Assembly: GCA_024734555.1 (NCBI GenBank)
Contig: JANPWX010000097.1
Coordinates: 4,346,439 to 4,410,438, forward strand
Source of the DNA: Trochalopteron elliotii
Taxonomy: Eukaryota > Chordata > Aves > Passeriformes > Leiothrichidae
Reading direction: 5' to 3'
DNA: 64,000 nucleotides
The position numbers were made by a program, and so were the translations under genes. This document shows positions 36,894 through 50,427 of the stretch, in pieces. How positions within the stretch are numbered: the stretch's first letter is position 1; each line of letters opens with the position of its first letter. The notes below the pieces were generated by a model, which made no database searches, was not told the origin of the DNA, and saw nothing but the letters and a program-made list of their open reading frames with translations.

Positions 36894-39800
36894 TATCCAT
36901 AAACACAGAAAAGTTATGTAGAAAGGTGCAAAGGAACGTGTGAATGGAAAAATAAGAGCTCTTCACTATGCACATTAATAGATGCTTGAGAAAAGACAGA
37001 GGAAGCAGAACCCCCTCTCCCCTACATGTATTTCACCATAGATGTTCTTGTTTTTCTCTTTTCCTACTTGGTTTGGCTTCTCCTTTTCATCATGCTGACA
37101 ATTTTACTGTATTAAGGGTGTTATTTTTCTCAGCACTGTTTCCAGGAAACATTTATTTCCTTTTGCCACATTTTTCTTTTCTTTCTTTCTTTATTGTCTC
37201 ACTGGTTACACGCTTCACCATACCACCGGGGCTGTGTCCCCCAAATACACACTTCAAATTTGCCTATTTCTCCTCATTATTTTTGCTCCAGCAAAAGCCC
37301 CAATGACCTTTAAACTGAGCTCCTCCTTCCCTGCTGAGAACCTAACCTCAAAAGAGGCTTTTCTTCTCTCTTTATTTTTTTCTTATTTCACTGCTTCTTT
37401 TTCAATGTCATTATCTCTCTTTTCCACAACCAAAACAACCTCCTCAAAGGTGCCCCTGTGTTTATTTTCTTCCAGCATCTCCCATGACTCTCCTCATTGA
37501 ATTTCCCATAAGGAACACTGCAACAATCACGAGACCCATAGAAACCCCTGCCACAGTGATGAAAAATGCATTGGCTCTACCTGTGCTGAGAGTGGGAGCA
37601 CAATTGAGCCTCTCACGTCAATTGTGAACTCTGCTGCTCATGTGGTCTCCAGCAAAGACAGTAAACTAAGCACAGACTCCTGTAGAGAAAATAAAAGCTG
37701 GAAGGGCACCCCTGGTGCTTCACATTGCACTGAAGCTTCAAAAAGGTAGGAAAAAAAAACCATTCAACTTTTGCAAGACAAGGAAGCACAGCAAAATGTT
37801 GTGAAGTGACTAATTTAAAAGAGTTTGAGAAATGTGAAGGAAATAAACAGGACTGGATTAAGATGCAAGTGTGATACAGAGCAGAGTGGTATAAAACTTA
37901 GGAAACTCCAAGGAAAAAGAAGAGGACTGGGAGGAATTGGAGCTGGTGAATTCAAAGTTAACCCAACCTTTGCATATATGGAAAATCGGGACCAAGCTGG
38001 CTTAGAAAGCCTTAAATCTGTCTCAGTACCTTCCTGCTCCAGGTTCTCTAAAAGAGTTTGTCCCTGGACTACAAAAAATTTGTGAACCTAAACTCTCTGT
38101 AGTTTTATCAGTTCTTTGGCCCATTTTGCTGCCATCCTAAACTAGGTCTAGCACAATTTAAATTGCAGAAGACGTACATAAGGGAATATTCTTGCACACA
38201 GGGCTGTAGTCTTTTTGAAAATTGTAAAAGCTTAAAGTAGTTAGCAATTTCCCAGCCACTGACATCAATAAATTATATGAGGAAAGAAGGCTGGAAGTGA
38301 ACTGAATCCTTGGATGAAGTAGCAGAAAAAGAGGACAGACACTTTGTTGGCTTATCAGAGCAAGGGCAGGAGAAAAGCTTGATCTTCTTATGGCTCTTTG
38401 GGCAGGTTCTGAGGGACAGCCGTGGCTTGCTCTGGGGCAAGGGTACTAAACTGAAGATCTGAGCTCTTCCTGCTGCTTGTTCATGAAGCACCACAAATAA
38501 GCAGCACCTCTGGTCAGATCATGGATGTGTCCCTCCTTCACTGAATAGCTGACCTGGTACTTAAAAACCTTGACACCACTACTGACATTTATGTATGTAA
38601 TTAATTTCACATTAATAAATTCTCCAGGTGAAGTTTTTGTTCAAAACCAGTGGATTCTGTCACAACTGTCTTAACACGGAGCCTGTTTTCTCTAATAGTT
38701 CATTAAAACAGTCAGTTCTAACTTGATTTTTGCATTGTTTTTATATAAACATTTGCTTCTATACCAGAGAACAGATGATGCCAGCTAAACAAATTCCTGA
38801 CTTCAGTGATTACAGTGAGGTTGAATTAAGTGATGCCTTTAGCCTCGCTTGGTAGTGTTCCATTCCTTCTGTTTTTGATAAATTAACCAGTGATGATCAT
38901 GGAGTTTTAATAAAATGACAAGGATTACTTTCTTCATAAAGCTGTGAGCTTCCTACCTGATAAGCATAAAAAAAAGACTTATTAATGCCACTATTTTTAA
39001 TCACCTTTTAACCTGTGTTGTTCTTGTTTATATCTCACTCATTTAATTTTTTATCTTCTCTCTTTTTTTTTCCTAAATACCAGTAGAAAGGAAGCAATGT
39101 GTGGTGGCTGAGAAAAATTACCATACGAGCAATATTTTAAAAAGTGTAGTTGTACAGTGCTCCCAGTGTAAACTGGGAGGAGAGGAAGAGCCAGGGGGAA
39201 TAATTCTTTGTTCAGGCTAGGCTGCCTCTGTCATTCAAGAGGACAAAATCAAGACAATAGGGCATTGCCAGGCTGCACTTCCACTGCCATCTGAAAAGTG
39301 CCCAGGGGGAGTTGTGCTGTGCTAGCTCAAGATATTTTCCTTCCCATCTGCTCAAGCTGATTTAGAGAAGTGCATTATGCAACCTAACTGCTATGCTGAG
39401 GTTCAAATGAGTGTGGCAGTGCACTTAACACTTCAAGGAGATGTTTTGAGGAAAAGGAGTGATTACATAAAACCAGGTCTTTCAGTCTGTGATGGTAAAG
39501 GTATTGCTGTATGGCTGTTAGAAGAAACAAACAAAAACCTAGCAGGAAACCCCCACAAAACAAACCAGAAAGCCAAGACCAACTCAAAACAAACTCCTGA
39601 GAAGATGAAGATTAAAATCGAGACAGGCTGAACCACACTCAAATGTATCAGCAAGATGGAGCAATAGTGTGAAAACCAGTGAGGACAAGAGTAAAAGCAC
39701 CTCACCTCCATATCTTGGGCATTGGGCAGCGAAACACTGATGTTATCATACATCAGTAATCCAGGACATGCTCACCTGCAGTTCTTCAGATCATCTCATA

Positions 39801-42800
39801 TCACTGCCATTATCAAAAGTAGGATTTTTAAATCACACATTGAGTTCTTGCCCTCAGCTAAAAAAATCCCCCACATATTTAGTGTCTGTGAAATGTGATA
39901 AAACTTTGCTATTAATACTGCTTAATAAAAGCCTTCTTCAAGTTCCCTACATTTTCTCTTAAAAAACTGATTGTGTCCTTTACACAGGCCAGTATTACAA
40001 GTACCACCATCTTTCTTCATCCTTGTTTATGTGACTATCATGCACCTCCCAGGTCTATTTGGTAAATCAGTATTGCTCTGAAGACCGAGGTCCCTAAGGA
40101 AAAGCTTGACAGTGAGACTGTCAGCTCTTCTCTGAAACATCCAACATTCAAACACCACAGGCCTCCTATTGTTTTGACACAAGCTCTAACCCAACTCTCT
40201 CTACATCTGAAGCCAGTGGAATGACTGACACTGAATTCCATGAGATTTGGATCAAGCCTCATGGGGCTTATTCTAGGAATGCCAGAGGTCTCTAGAACAT
40301 ATTAGGAAGCATCTTCCTATGAAAATTTTGGAAAATATCTTAAATTGCGCACTTCTTGCAGTTTTAGCCAGCTATGGTTTTGTTGATATTTCATTAAATG
40401 AATGAGAATTAAAAGTAATTCATATTCAGAATCAAGTCTAAAGCAGAGACAGCAAGATATTTCAGTTCTGAAATTATTAAAAAATCATGGCATTTATGAG
40501 TTACTGTTTATCTTCTGAACTATGATAGTTCACCAAAGTGATATCAAATTTTCATTTTACCTCCTTCTCTCTCTACCTCAAAGCAATATCAGAGAAAGCA
40601 TGACTTGACAAGAATAAAGTTGGTAAATATAAAAGTCTTCATCAAAAGAGTGAGTAACCTATTTTCAAAGCACTGACAAAATTATGCTCATTCTATTCTA
40701 AAAGTTTTCATAATTGAAAAATAAAAGAGATGTTTCTTGATTTTTTTTTTCTTACAGTTGAAAATTGACAATAATTGTGAGATATCTAAAAGTTATTCCA
40801 GGTCACAGGTATTCCAAAAAGTTCTGAAAACTCTAATTAAAGAGCAATTGCACTCTGACAGTGATAAAAAACAGTAAGTTGAACTCAAAGCATGCATACC
40901 TTGCACTCCACATCTTATTTCTCATAGTATAGGGGTTTGTGGCCTTGTATAAATTACTTTTTTTTTATCCTGTCACAGTTTTTAAAAAGAAGCTAAGAGA
41001 GAAAGGAGACTAAGAACAATGCAGTTGCTTTTGCCTGTCCAACCTGTAAACTCAAAAAGATCTCCACCACTTTATCTCCTTAGCATTCTTTATAGATGCA
41101 AGTGGAAATTAATCATTGATGTGCTTTAAAACTGACTTTTATTTTCACAGCAAGTGTTGGACACTATAGCAATCCTATTTTTGATGGTTCCTATTCAGGC
41201 AGTCTCTCTAGGCTTCCATCTTCCCTGGGCAACTCAACAGAGAAAAGCAAAGAAGCCTTTAGATTACATTTGCCAAATGGAATGACTCTTATCTTTCCAG
41301 ACTTGCCAAAAATACTTCATAAATCCCTGTTTTTCCCTTCAACTCATTTGTGTACCTGTTTGTTCCTGTCAGTGACTGATTAGGGATCAGCTTGATGTGA
41401 TCTCATTTCCAGCCCTGATGTTTGGACTTAGCAGCTTCCCCTCTTGGTGGATATTTGCTGTCACATTTCCCCCTGCAGGGGTTTTAGTCTTTTGTTTTAC
41501 TTTAGGTTTTCGTTTCCTTCTGCAACCTCAACATTTACTGTAGATTGCTTTTTGGGTTAGGCCCTCTCTGTGCCATACTCCAGATGGCACCAGGTTGTAA
41601 AATGACAAAGAATTGACTGGATTATTATATGGTTTGATCCTGTCACATGTGAGTTGTCTCCATTGTTGCAGCAGGTGCCTAAGGTGTGTGCAGGAATTGT
41701 TGCACTCCAGCACAATTCCCACCCGGCAATGACAGCTGTTGGCATTACAGTTATTCCTCAATGTCTCTACCAATGAAGAACAACTCTGAAAAGCTGGAGG
41801 GACTTCAAGGAAGGAAGATGAACTCAACCTTTAGATCCCCTGGTGAGCTGGGTGGGTTTCTCTCAGTCCACATGTCAGCCTGGGACAATCATGTCTGTCT
41901 GCAATAAATGGAAAAGCATGATTGTGTTGAGAGGCACATGAGCTCAGCACATGCTGATAAAGATCATCCTCTCTCCTGGCAGGCACATACATTTCTTGAT
42001 CAGGAGACAGAAACAAACACAGTTTGTACTGCCTGAGAGTGGATTTTCTAATAGAGAAAGAGAAAAAAGAGGGGTGGATTTTTTTCACACTATTTGAAAT
42101 GTAAACTGGTTTGATACAATTTCTTTGCCAAATTCACACCAGCTAAAAATCTGGTATCATGTACTAACACCAAAAGGTTATTTTCAAGCATTATGTTTGC
42201 TGCATAGAACATATTTAATTTTTAAATACTGACAGTATTTCAAAGATATTCCTTTGTACCATGACAAAAGTAGGCTGTCCATATGAAATAAGGCCCAAAC
42301 TTGTTGCTGTTGAGGTGCTACATACTAAAATGCTGCAAGAAGCAATGATGATAGTTCAGTTAGTAGAACATCTGCATCTGGGTCAGTAATTGCTGAGTGT
42401 CCCTGCACTGAATTTAGGGGTCACTGGGGCTGCTGAATGTGCTGTTCTTGTATGAAATATGAAACAAAAATTCTAGTCACTTGTTGGCCATTAAACAACT
42501 GATGACAGCTTTCATCAGACACTCATAATAGCTTTGCTCCTCTAACTGTGCCAGGTAATTACAACCTTTCTACCTAAATGAACTTTCAATTACACAGAGC
42601 ACCTTTCTCTTCTAAACTGTTTAGAAATAATGTTACGCACTGTTAAATTATTTCCCCTGTCCCACCTCAGAGGTGGCTCCATTTCAGCACAAGACAAGGA
42701 GATCCAGGTCCACACGTGGATGCTCCCCTCAAGCACTGGCCTGGCCTCAATTTGGCTGGCTGGCCTCATCCATCCTGTGCAACCCCAGTGCTGCTGCAAG

Positions 42801-44863
42801 GAAGAGGCCCTGCTGGAAGTTGCTCATCACTCTTCCTTCTGAGGGCCTGCAGAGGAGTGAGAGAGAGCCTGAGAGAGGGCTCAGCCTTTCTGCAGCAGCA
42901 GGCAGAGCTCCAGGCAGGCGGAGGGCAGTATGGGACAATGGCATTTGGCACAGCTGAACTGAAGGGTATGAACTCGGGTTTTTCACGGGCTCAGTTTCGA
43001 ACTTAATTATTCAGCAACTCAGTTCAGGCACAAATCTGTCTACTTGCATTGCAGGAGAGGAAAGGTCATTTTACAAGAACACAGGTACATCTGAATATAA
43101 AATTTTGCCCCCCCCGGCAGAATTATAGCCATTTACAGCTGAAGAGAAATGTTTATCTTCTGGGCAGTGTAATCTACATCTATCTAGTGAAAACATGTTA
43201 TCTAAGAGATTGCCATATTCAGCCTGGAAAAAAACAATCTCATATACACATTTGCTAAGGGAGAACACAGAGGAAAGAAGCAAGAAATATGATCTCTTTG
43301 CTAACATCAGCTGACATAACAGTACATAGTAATGTCCATGTTTGCTCCAAATGACCATTTTGCAGAGAAATAAAGAATTCTTTTTTTTAAATTACCAATG
43401 ACCATTCCTCACTCAAAAAGGCTTTGAGGCAGATACAAATTGCTAGAGAATCTGCAATAAACTGCCCTCTGCAAGCACAAGTCCTTCCCAGTTCTGTGCA
43501 CCCGCAGCCATTCCTGCTCAGCAGCTCGCTCCCCGCTGTGCAGTTTCGCCTGCAGATTTAAAACTCCCATCATTTTTACCTCAGATGACCTCAGCCCAGC
43601 TTAGACAGCATCCTTCAGATTTGACCCCAATGCAGATCTCACTAAAGGAAAGGGTCTGCTCAGTGTCACTGGGATAATAAGACAAATACCCTTAAAGCCT
43701 GTAGCTCTGATCCCCTGGCGATCTGCTTTCAGTAATCAGATTCTGGAAAGCTGTTATTGTAAGTCGTCAGACTGTTGAGAGTAAGAGGTGAGTTCTTGTG
43801 AGGCTAACAAACTGAGCTAACCACACAGACTGATAATAAATGCCCCCTGAAACCATCTTTTGGAAGAGGCAAATGCTTATCAGAACTGTACTGAACTCAT
43901 GGGAAAGAGGAGAAAATATCCCAAAGCACACTGAAGTCCTTCTTTACCTTTTTTTTTTTTTGACACTGCAAAAAGAGATATAGGGAAGATGTGAGGTTAG
44001 TTTATTACACAGTTACCTCACAAACTGTTGGATTCTTTTGTGGCGATGAGTTTTCATATAATACTGAAATCGTAAATTCCTACAGCCTACCATTGTTTCT
44101 CGTTTCATTTTGGGGATTTACTTTTACCAGCTGATAAGAAATACTAAAATGGCTTGCTTTCTCAATTACAACAGAAATCCTGAAAACAAGGACACATTAT
44201 AGGATTATGAATTTGGTGTGGTCTAAATTATAACTCTTTTTTTTTTTTTTTCTAGAGTTCACATAATGGGGAAGAATCTATGAGGCTAGAGAGTTAGGGG
44301 GGAAAAAAACTGATACCACTACATCTAATTTAATAAAGTGAGAGGACAGAATAAGGAGATTTTAAAACCAGTATTGCAGTGCACTGAGTGCTGTACTGTG
44401 GAGAAGATTCATAGCTTGATCTAAGGTTAAACAGAGATATGAACAAACCATATTTTGGCATCATCAGGAAAGCAAACAGTTAGATACCTCAACTGGAGGT
44501 CCCATCAACTTGACTTTCAGATCCAGTCCTTATTTCTCCTTAGTATGATCCTTCCTATAAACCCAAACCAGAATTTGTGATAGGAAAGCATAGACTTTGA
44601 GTCTTTTTTCCCATTCATAACAAAAAACAGCAGCACTTGGAACTGACTGCAGTGCAAAAAAATACAATGAGAGAGAGGAATTAGACCACTCATCATTGCA
44701 GAAATGTAACTGCCTATTTGCCACATGCACATGCTATTTAGATTTCCATACTGCATCTCACTGCTTTAACTGGTGGGCATAAATTAGTTCAAAAATCCAT
44801 ACCATCCTCATTGTGCAAAGGAGAGAGGAATGAGAGCTCTGCTTTGAGTTGCTGACACTTAAA
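36894..44863. other. Intergenic sequence, middle part
   Basis: About 8 kb with no recognisable gene or repeat family. Pyrimidine-rich stretches occur at 37040-37450, and a GC-richer stretch at 42660-42960 carries several overlapping chance ORFs. Poly-T tracts lie near 43950 and 44240. Confidence 0.65.
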
Positions 44864-44945
44864 AAAACCAAACCAAACCAAACCAAACCAAACCAAACCA
44901 AACCAAACCAAACCAAACCAAACCAAACCAAACCAAACCAAACCA
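44864..44945. repeat. (AAACC)n pentanucleotide microsatellite
   Basis: About 16 uninterrupted copies of AAACC on the plus strand, i.e. (GGTTT)n on the minus strand, followed by degenerate ACAAC units to about 44970. On the minus strand it reads as a repetitive WFGLV open frame, which is only a translation of the satellite. Confidence 0.97.
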
Positions 44946-45419
44946 ACAACCCAACAACAAAAAAACAAACCTCACAAGAATAACAAAACCCTACATGTGC
45001 ATTACTGCTGGCTGGGAGTTGCCATCAGTGATGAAACAGTTACTAACACACACTGTTAGATCTCCACAGATCACTTCCTGTAACCTCTGGTTCCTGCTAA
45101 ATCGATTGTCCTTGTTTCGCCCAGTCCTAACCACCTTTCTGTCACACCTACCCCCCATACCCTAGATGCATTCTCTCTCCCGTTGCCAAAATTTTCTTCT
45201 TTTTTTTTTGTTTCTCCATGAAAAAGGAAGAAGTAGCATTCTGACTTCACTGCAGCAGGCTAAAGGGTAGCATCAGATACAGCAGAGAAGCTGAGGAAGG
45301 CAGCAGCAAGAGTGCTGAAGAATAAAACAAGTTTTCTTATAGAATATTAGAAATTAATTGTGTAGGCATAAGTTTAACTGTAACTTGCTTACAGCTTAGT
45401 GTGAGTGGGTCCTGCTCAA

Positions 45420-46060
45420 AAACTAGCATAGGCAAACTCTAAATGAACTCTGTTTGTTAACATGAATGGCTAAGCAGGGGATGAACAAAGACTGGTTATC
45501 TTCAGATAAGGACTGAGACCCTGGAGGGCCTCAAGACTGGCCCAAGCTGTAAGATAAGAGCTGCCCATGTGGGCATGGAGAAAGACTTCAATGAAGTGTT
45601 GGTGGACCCCATAAATTGCCAATTGACCCAGAGGAGTAGGGTGGGTGAAGATCTGGTGCAGACTGTGAGGGTATAAAGGGCTAGGGAGTTTTTGGTCCAG
45701 GATCCCTTTCCACAGACACCGAGATGGAGCATCTATGTGTGGCAGCAGAAGCAAGAGAAGGCAGGGATAGGAACAAGGGTACTGGAGACCATAGCTAGGG
45801 GATATTGCTTTGGAACAGGGTCTGTGCCAGGACAAGGACAGGATCTGGTGGGAAAACCAACAACAAGGGCAACAGCAGAGGCTGAGAGGGCAAGTGGTGT
45901 GTACCAGGGTTTATAGCCACAAGAATACCTTTCATCAAGAACCTTAAACTGGAGCCTGGATCCCCAAACCTCCATATTTGTGTTTTTAGCACTTTGTTCT
46001 GAACCTTGCAAAGGCTGAAGTGTCTTTCTTGGGTATCTATGAGGTCACAGACTTATAAAA
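45420..46060 (+). mobile_element. Possible decayed LTR or promoter-bearing repeat (uncertain)
   Basis: A block of locally different composition contains a promoter-like arrangement: GCCAAT at 45618-45623 and TATAAA at 45672-45677 (GGGTATAAAGGG), about 50 bp apart, followed by GC-richer transcribed-like sequence. This layout fits a retroviral LTR U3/R region but could be a stand-alone promoter or chance. I could not define TG...CA ends or a target-site duplication. Confidence 0.3.
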
Positions 46061-48889
46061 AAGGCAAGAGCCCTCTATTGCTCCTGTTTACTCTGGTAGC
46101 TTAAATAGGAGGATCTCTGCTCTAGATCTGAGGATACCACTTTGCTAGGGGCCTAGCTGGAAGCCCCTGTGTTATGTGTTAGAATATACTTGAGGTTTCA
46201 CCTTTTAGGCAGAGATATAAAAATATACCTGGAAAAAAAGTGTCAAAATGAGGACCCGACCATTTTTATTTAAAACTGATGAGAAATTATGCCTTGATCA
46301 TTCAATTCTTAGAATGAAAAATCTAATTTCTGTTTGGATATACCACTATATGGGATCATATATCAGGTTCCAATAATACCCAGCAAATTCTAAATTCTTT
46401 TTTGCCAAGTGGCTGAGATTTGCATCATTCCCAAAGCAGCACAGAACAATCTGATCTCTGTTCCTCCATATCAGTGATAAAAGCTATAGGTCTCATGAGA
46501 AACAGAGTGTGTTCAGGCACTTTAAATACAGGGGCAAATGGAAGAGTAAAGCGTGTGTAACTAATTATTAATTTGTCTTGCTTATGCCTAGTTTGTGGTA
46601 TCTGGATCCTGACTGGCCCTTGACAAGTAATTCTGACTGCAAGTTAAGCCAATGAGAGACATCTTCCCAACACAGAAAGCATATGGACAGATGAGCTCTG
46701 GTGCATCTTGTTTAGCAAGTTTTAACAGATCCCTGGTGCACAGCTGACAAATGTGACACGTGCCATGTTGCTGCAAACTATGGAGTATTACTTTAAATTT
46801 CTAATAAAGGTAGCTTTAAGCAAAGGTGCTGCTCTGTGCAAGGTAGCTTGGAGCAGAGGCACACATCCTTTTGTCAGTTCTGCTGGGTGGAAAAACATTC
46901 CTGGGAATCACAAACCAGGCATTTAAAATTAGTTGATTTTTTTTACCACGACCTATCTTCAGCTCTCCGTGTCCTCATTCCAATGTGGATAACAATGCTA
47001 CCTTCTAACATGGGGCTGTCATAATGAGGAATTCCATTAACATCTGTGGATAACTCAGTTACTAGAGGGGAGAGCATCAGAGAAAAGGCTGTAGGGAACA
47101 GTTTTAATGTATCAAATCAAGGTACGCTATAACGCATATAGATCACCACATTTGGAGAGAGGGTTGATAGTAAATGATGCACAAATGACACGGAGGCATT
47201 GTGTATCCTCCTAATGAATTAGAAAAGGAAAAACATCACATATGAATATGTAAATTAAACCCACACTGTAATGCATTTCCGTAAGGAGATGTTATGGGAC
47301 ACCTCTCTTCTGGAACTTCCTAATTCTTTATGACATAGCAACATGTATTTTTAATGTGGGGTTTTTTGAGGTAACGTCCTCAGCAAAGATCAGTTTTGAC
47401 AAGTAACATGTTTCTGTAGTTCAGTTCTGGGAACCAACAAAGACCAAGAGGTCTATACAGCTAACAAAAGCTTGCTTCATATCCAAAAGACATTAACTGC
47501 AAATGACTCCAGCTTCCATTATCACCCTGTTATAACTAGGTCAGAATAAATAAAGCAGTAGATTTTGATTTTAAAGGATAATTATGAATTTGGTAGGAAT
47601 GAAGGCTAGATAAGGTTGCCAGTTGAGAGAAGGTTCACTGAAAACCCAAAAAGTGGGGTTTTTTTCCTTTTTCAGGTTACAAAGCTGAGCAGTAAGACAG
47701 CATAAAGGTCTCTGCAATGGTAAGCATATCAACAAGCTGCCTAAAGGACACAAGTGTGAAGAAAATGCAGTCAATTTAATGAAATCAGGTAAGCCGAAAA
47801 AAAAATTAAGATAAAGTGGTCTAGATAAAATAATACAAGCTTTTTCAAATAGCTGTCATCTGGGAGAAAAAAGGGGGGTGTTGAATGGAGAACAAATAAA
47901 TGTAATTGCAAATAAGCAGAAAGCTAGCACAGTGTGTACTTCTTTAGCAAACCGAAAAGTTTTTGCAGTCAGGCACCCTTGGTTGACACTTTTGATCTAC
48001 AATAAGGATGATTTAAAATGCCTTTAGTTTCATAAAAGCTATGAGCACAATTTCATTTTTTACAATCAACTTGGGCAGAAGTAGCATCGTGCCTAACAGA
48101 GGAAAAAAAATCTTCTTCATTCCAGGGTAAAAAGCATCAAAAAACACATCAGGTTGCCTGAGAAATCAATCCCTAAAGTGGCACGTAAACATGAACAAAA
48201 ATTGGCAAAAGCTTCCTCAACTGTAAGCAGTTTGAAAACAATTGTCACAGCGTCTGATGACATTTAAACCATGAAAAAGCCATGTGAGTCTGGGAACAAA
48301 ACTGAAAGTATGTAGAGGCTTAACTCAAAATGACCATATCTGGGTATTTCTTGAAGAGAAAACCCCACAAACAAAGCAGGGTCATGGGAATAGGAATGCA
48401 CCTCTAAACAATCTGGCTTTGCAATAGCAGCATATTCCCAGAACTCCAATTTTATACCCTGCTTTGGTTTGGATTTTGAATAATCCAAAACTGCCCTAAT
48501 TTTTATTATTATTATTTCAAGAGACCTCGGATATGCAAACATGTCAAGGAGATAGGGAGGGAAACATCAAAGGCACAAAATCAGAGTTGGCACACTGAGG
48601 TTGTATTGCTGTGGTACCAGAGCTGTGGCCGCACTGGCAATTTTGGGAATTCCCGCGCCACATCCCCAGTCCTGGAGCACGGCTCCCTCTGCACAGTCTT
48701 CTCAGGAAAGGACCTGCGTATTTCTGTAAAGCAAAGCAATAACCCTCTCTGTGAAAAATGCTGGAAGACAGCGAGCTAACTCAGATTGAGACATTTGACT
48801 CACAAAGCAGATAGACCTAGGGTTGTGTAGCTGCAATGTTTAGAGATAAAACACTTTTGGTACAAAACTTGGCTGTGGGGGTGTCAAAG
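46061..48889. other. Intergenic sequence upstream of FAM89A
   Basis: About 2.8 kb of AT-rich DNA without recognised features. A short GC-richer patch occurs at 48600-48710. Confidence 0.65.
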
Positions 48890-49295
48890 TGTCGTGGCTT
48901 AAGCCCAGCTGGAAATTAAGCACCACGGCTGCTCACTCAGCCACCCCCCACTCCGTCCTCCCCCTCAGTGGAATGGAAAGGAGAAAAGTAAAACACGATG
49001 GTTGAGATAAGAACAGTTTAATAATTGAAAACAAAGTACAAATAAAAAAGGTGAATATCCCTTTGGCCAGTTTGGGTCACCTGTCACGGCTGTACTCTCT
49101 CCCAGGTTCTTTTGTGTACTTTTCCCGAGTAGAGCATGAGGCAGACAGAGAGGCAAAAAAGAGCCCCTAGCATAAACACGACTTAGCAAAAATTAAAGCA
49201 ATCAGTATATTACCAACATTATTCTCATGCTGAATCAAAACCACGGCAATGTACAGGCTACTGAGAAGCCATCTATCCCAGTCCAAACCGGGGCA
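48890..49295 (+). mobile_element. Solo LTR of an avian endogenous retrovirus (ERVL-like)
   Basis: The block starts TGTCGTGGCTTAAGCCCAGC and ends CCAAACCGGGGCA, so it has TG...CA ends. Inside are the AAGCACCACG, GTTGAGATAAGAACAGTTTA and TATCCCTTTGGCCAGTTTGG segments that I recognise from a common bird ERV LTR family. At 406 bp it looks shortened by internal deletion. Flanks CAAAG (48885-48889) and GAAAG (49296-49300) could be a mutated 5-bp target-site duplication. No gag/pol/env remnant is next to it, so it is a solo LTR. It ends ~380 bp before the gap thought to contain FAM89A exon 1, in the same transcriptional orientation. Family assignment is from memory. Confidence 0.8.
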
Positions 49296-49399
49296 GAAAG
49301 AAACATCTTGATGGAAAGGGAGGGCAGTTGTCGCGTTAGCAGGCGACTGATGTAACACCATCGCCACAGAAAAACTGGTCACCCTCCGCCTGTAGCATT

Positions 49400-50200
49400 T
49401 AATCTGCTTTCATGCCTGCTTTCACTGCGCTTCATCCCTCCCCCAGCCCCCAGACCGAGCCCGGCGGCTCAGCCCCGCTGTCTCAAGGCCCTTCTGCCTC
49501 CCGGTGCCCGGGCACCGAGCGCTGCCGCGGGGCTATTCCTGCGGGGCATGGGCTGAGGCCGCGCCCGCACGGACTCGCCGCCGCTCAGACAAAGCGGCCG
49601 AGCTGTGGCCGCCCACGGCGGCCCCAGCCCTGAGCCGGGGCACCTGCGGCGCGACCCCTTCAATTGTGGCGCTNNNNNNNNNNNNNNNNNNNNNNNNNNN
49701 NNNNNNNNNNNNNNNNNNNNNNNNNNNNNNNNNNNNNNNNNNNNNNNNNNNNNNNNNNNNNNNNNNNNNNNNNNNNNNNNNNNNNNNNNNNNNNNNNNNN
49801 NNNNNNNNNNNNNNNNNNNNNNNNNNNNNNNNNNNNNNNNNNNNNNNNNNNNNNNNNNNNNNNNNNNNNNNNNNNNNNNNNNNNNNNNNNNNNNNNNNNN
49901 NNNNNNNNNNNNNNNNNNNNNNNNNNNNNNNNNNNNNNNNNNNNNNNNNNNNNNNNNNNNNNNNNNNNNNNNNNNNNNNNNNNNNNNNNNNNNNNNNNNN
50001 NNNNNNNNNNNNNNNNNNNNNNNNNGCCCGGGTCGGTGCAGCCCCCGTCAGCCGGTCGGTACCGGCGGCGGGGGAGGGCTGGGGCTGGTGGTGCCGGGCT
50101 GCTGCGGGTGTGGATGGGGATGTGGAGCCGCTTTCCGCACCCTGCGGCACCCACCGGGACGCGGCACCCACGGCGAAAGGCTGGCATTGAACAATACCCC
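49400..50200 (+). promoter_or_regulatory. CpG island / promoter of FAM89A
   Basis: Very GC- and CpG-rich sequence on both sides of an N gap (49430-49673 and 50026-50200) at the expected 5' end of FAM89A. Long ORFs through this region exist only because the N run has no stops. No FAM89A-like coding is visible on either side. Confidence 0.7.
49674..50025. other. FAM89A: Assembly gap (352 N), probably containing FAM89A exon 1
   Basis: The mammalian gene has two coding exons, with exon 1 encoding the N-terminal half up to RKEM just before VGLRQLD. No such sequence is visible in the flanks, so exon 1 is inferred to be within the gap. Its presence is inferred, not seen. Confidence 0.6.
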
Positions 50201-50427
50201 CATAGTCGGCACTGATTCGTGCAGCCCAAGTGGCCGTGATTCGGCGTAGCTTTCTCCAGGACTCTGTTTTGATCCTGTAGCGCGGCGTTATTATACCGAA
50301 ATTCTTCCGGGCGACCTGGCGCACCTTTTGATTAAACACTAATTGGGTGTTGGTGCTTTGCTGGTGCAAGCTGCAGCTGTAATGACTAATAATAGCCTAA
50401 GCCTTGCGCGCTGGGGATTCTGTAGAA

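Noticed and set aside
44758..44949. Minus-strand repetitive WFGLV peptide
   Set aside because: It is only the translation of the (AAACC)n microsatellite.
49504..50369. Several open frames of 180-280 codons across the second gap
   Set aside because: Same N-run artefact, in CpG-island sequence. The visible residues match no FAM89A coding.
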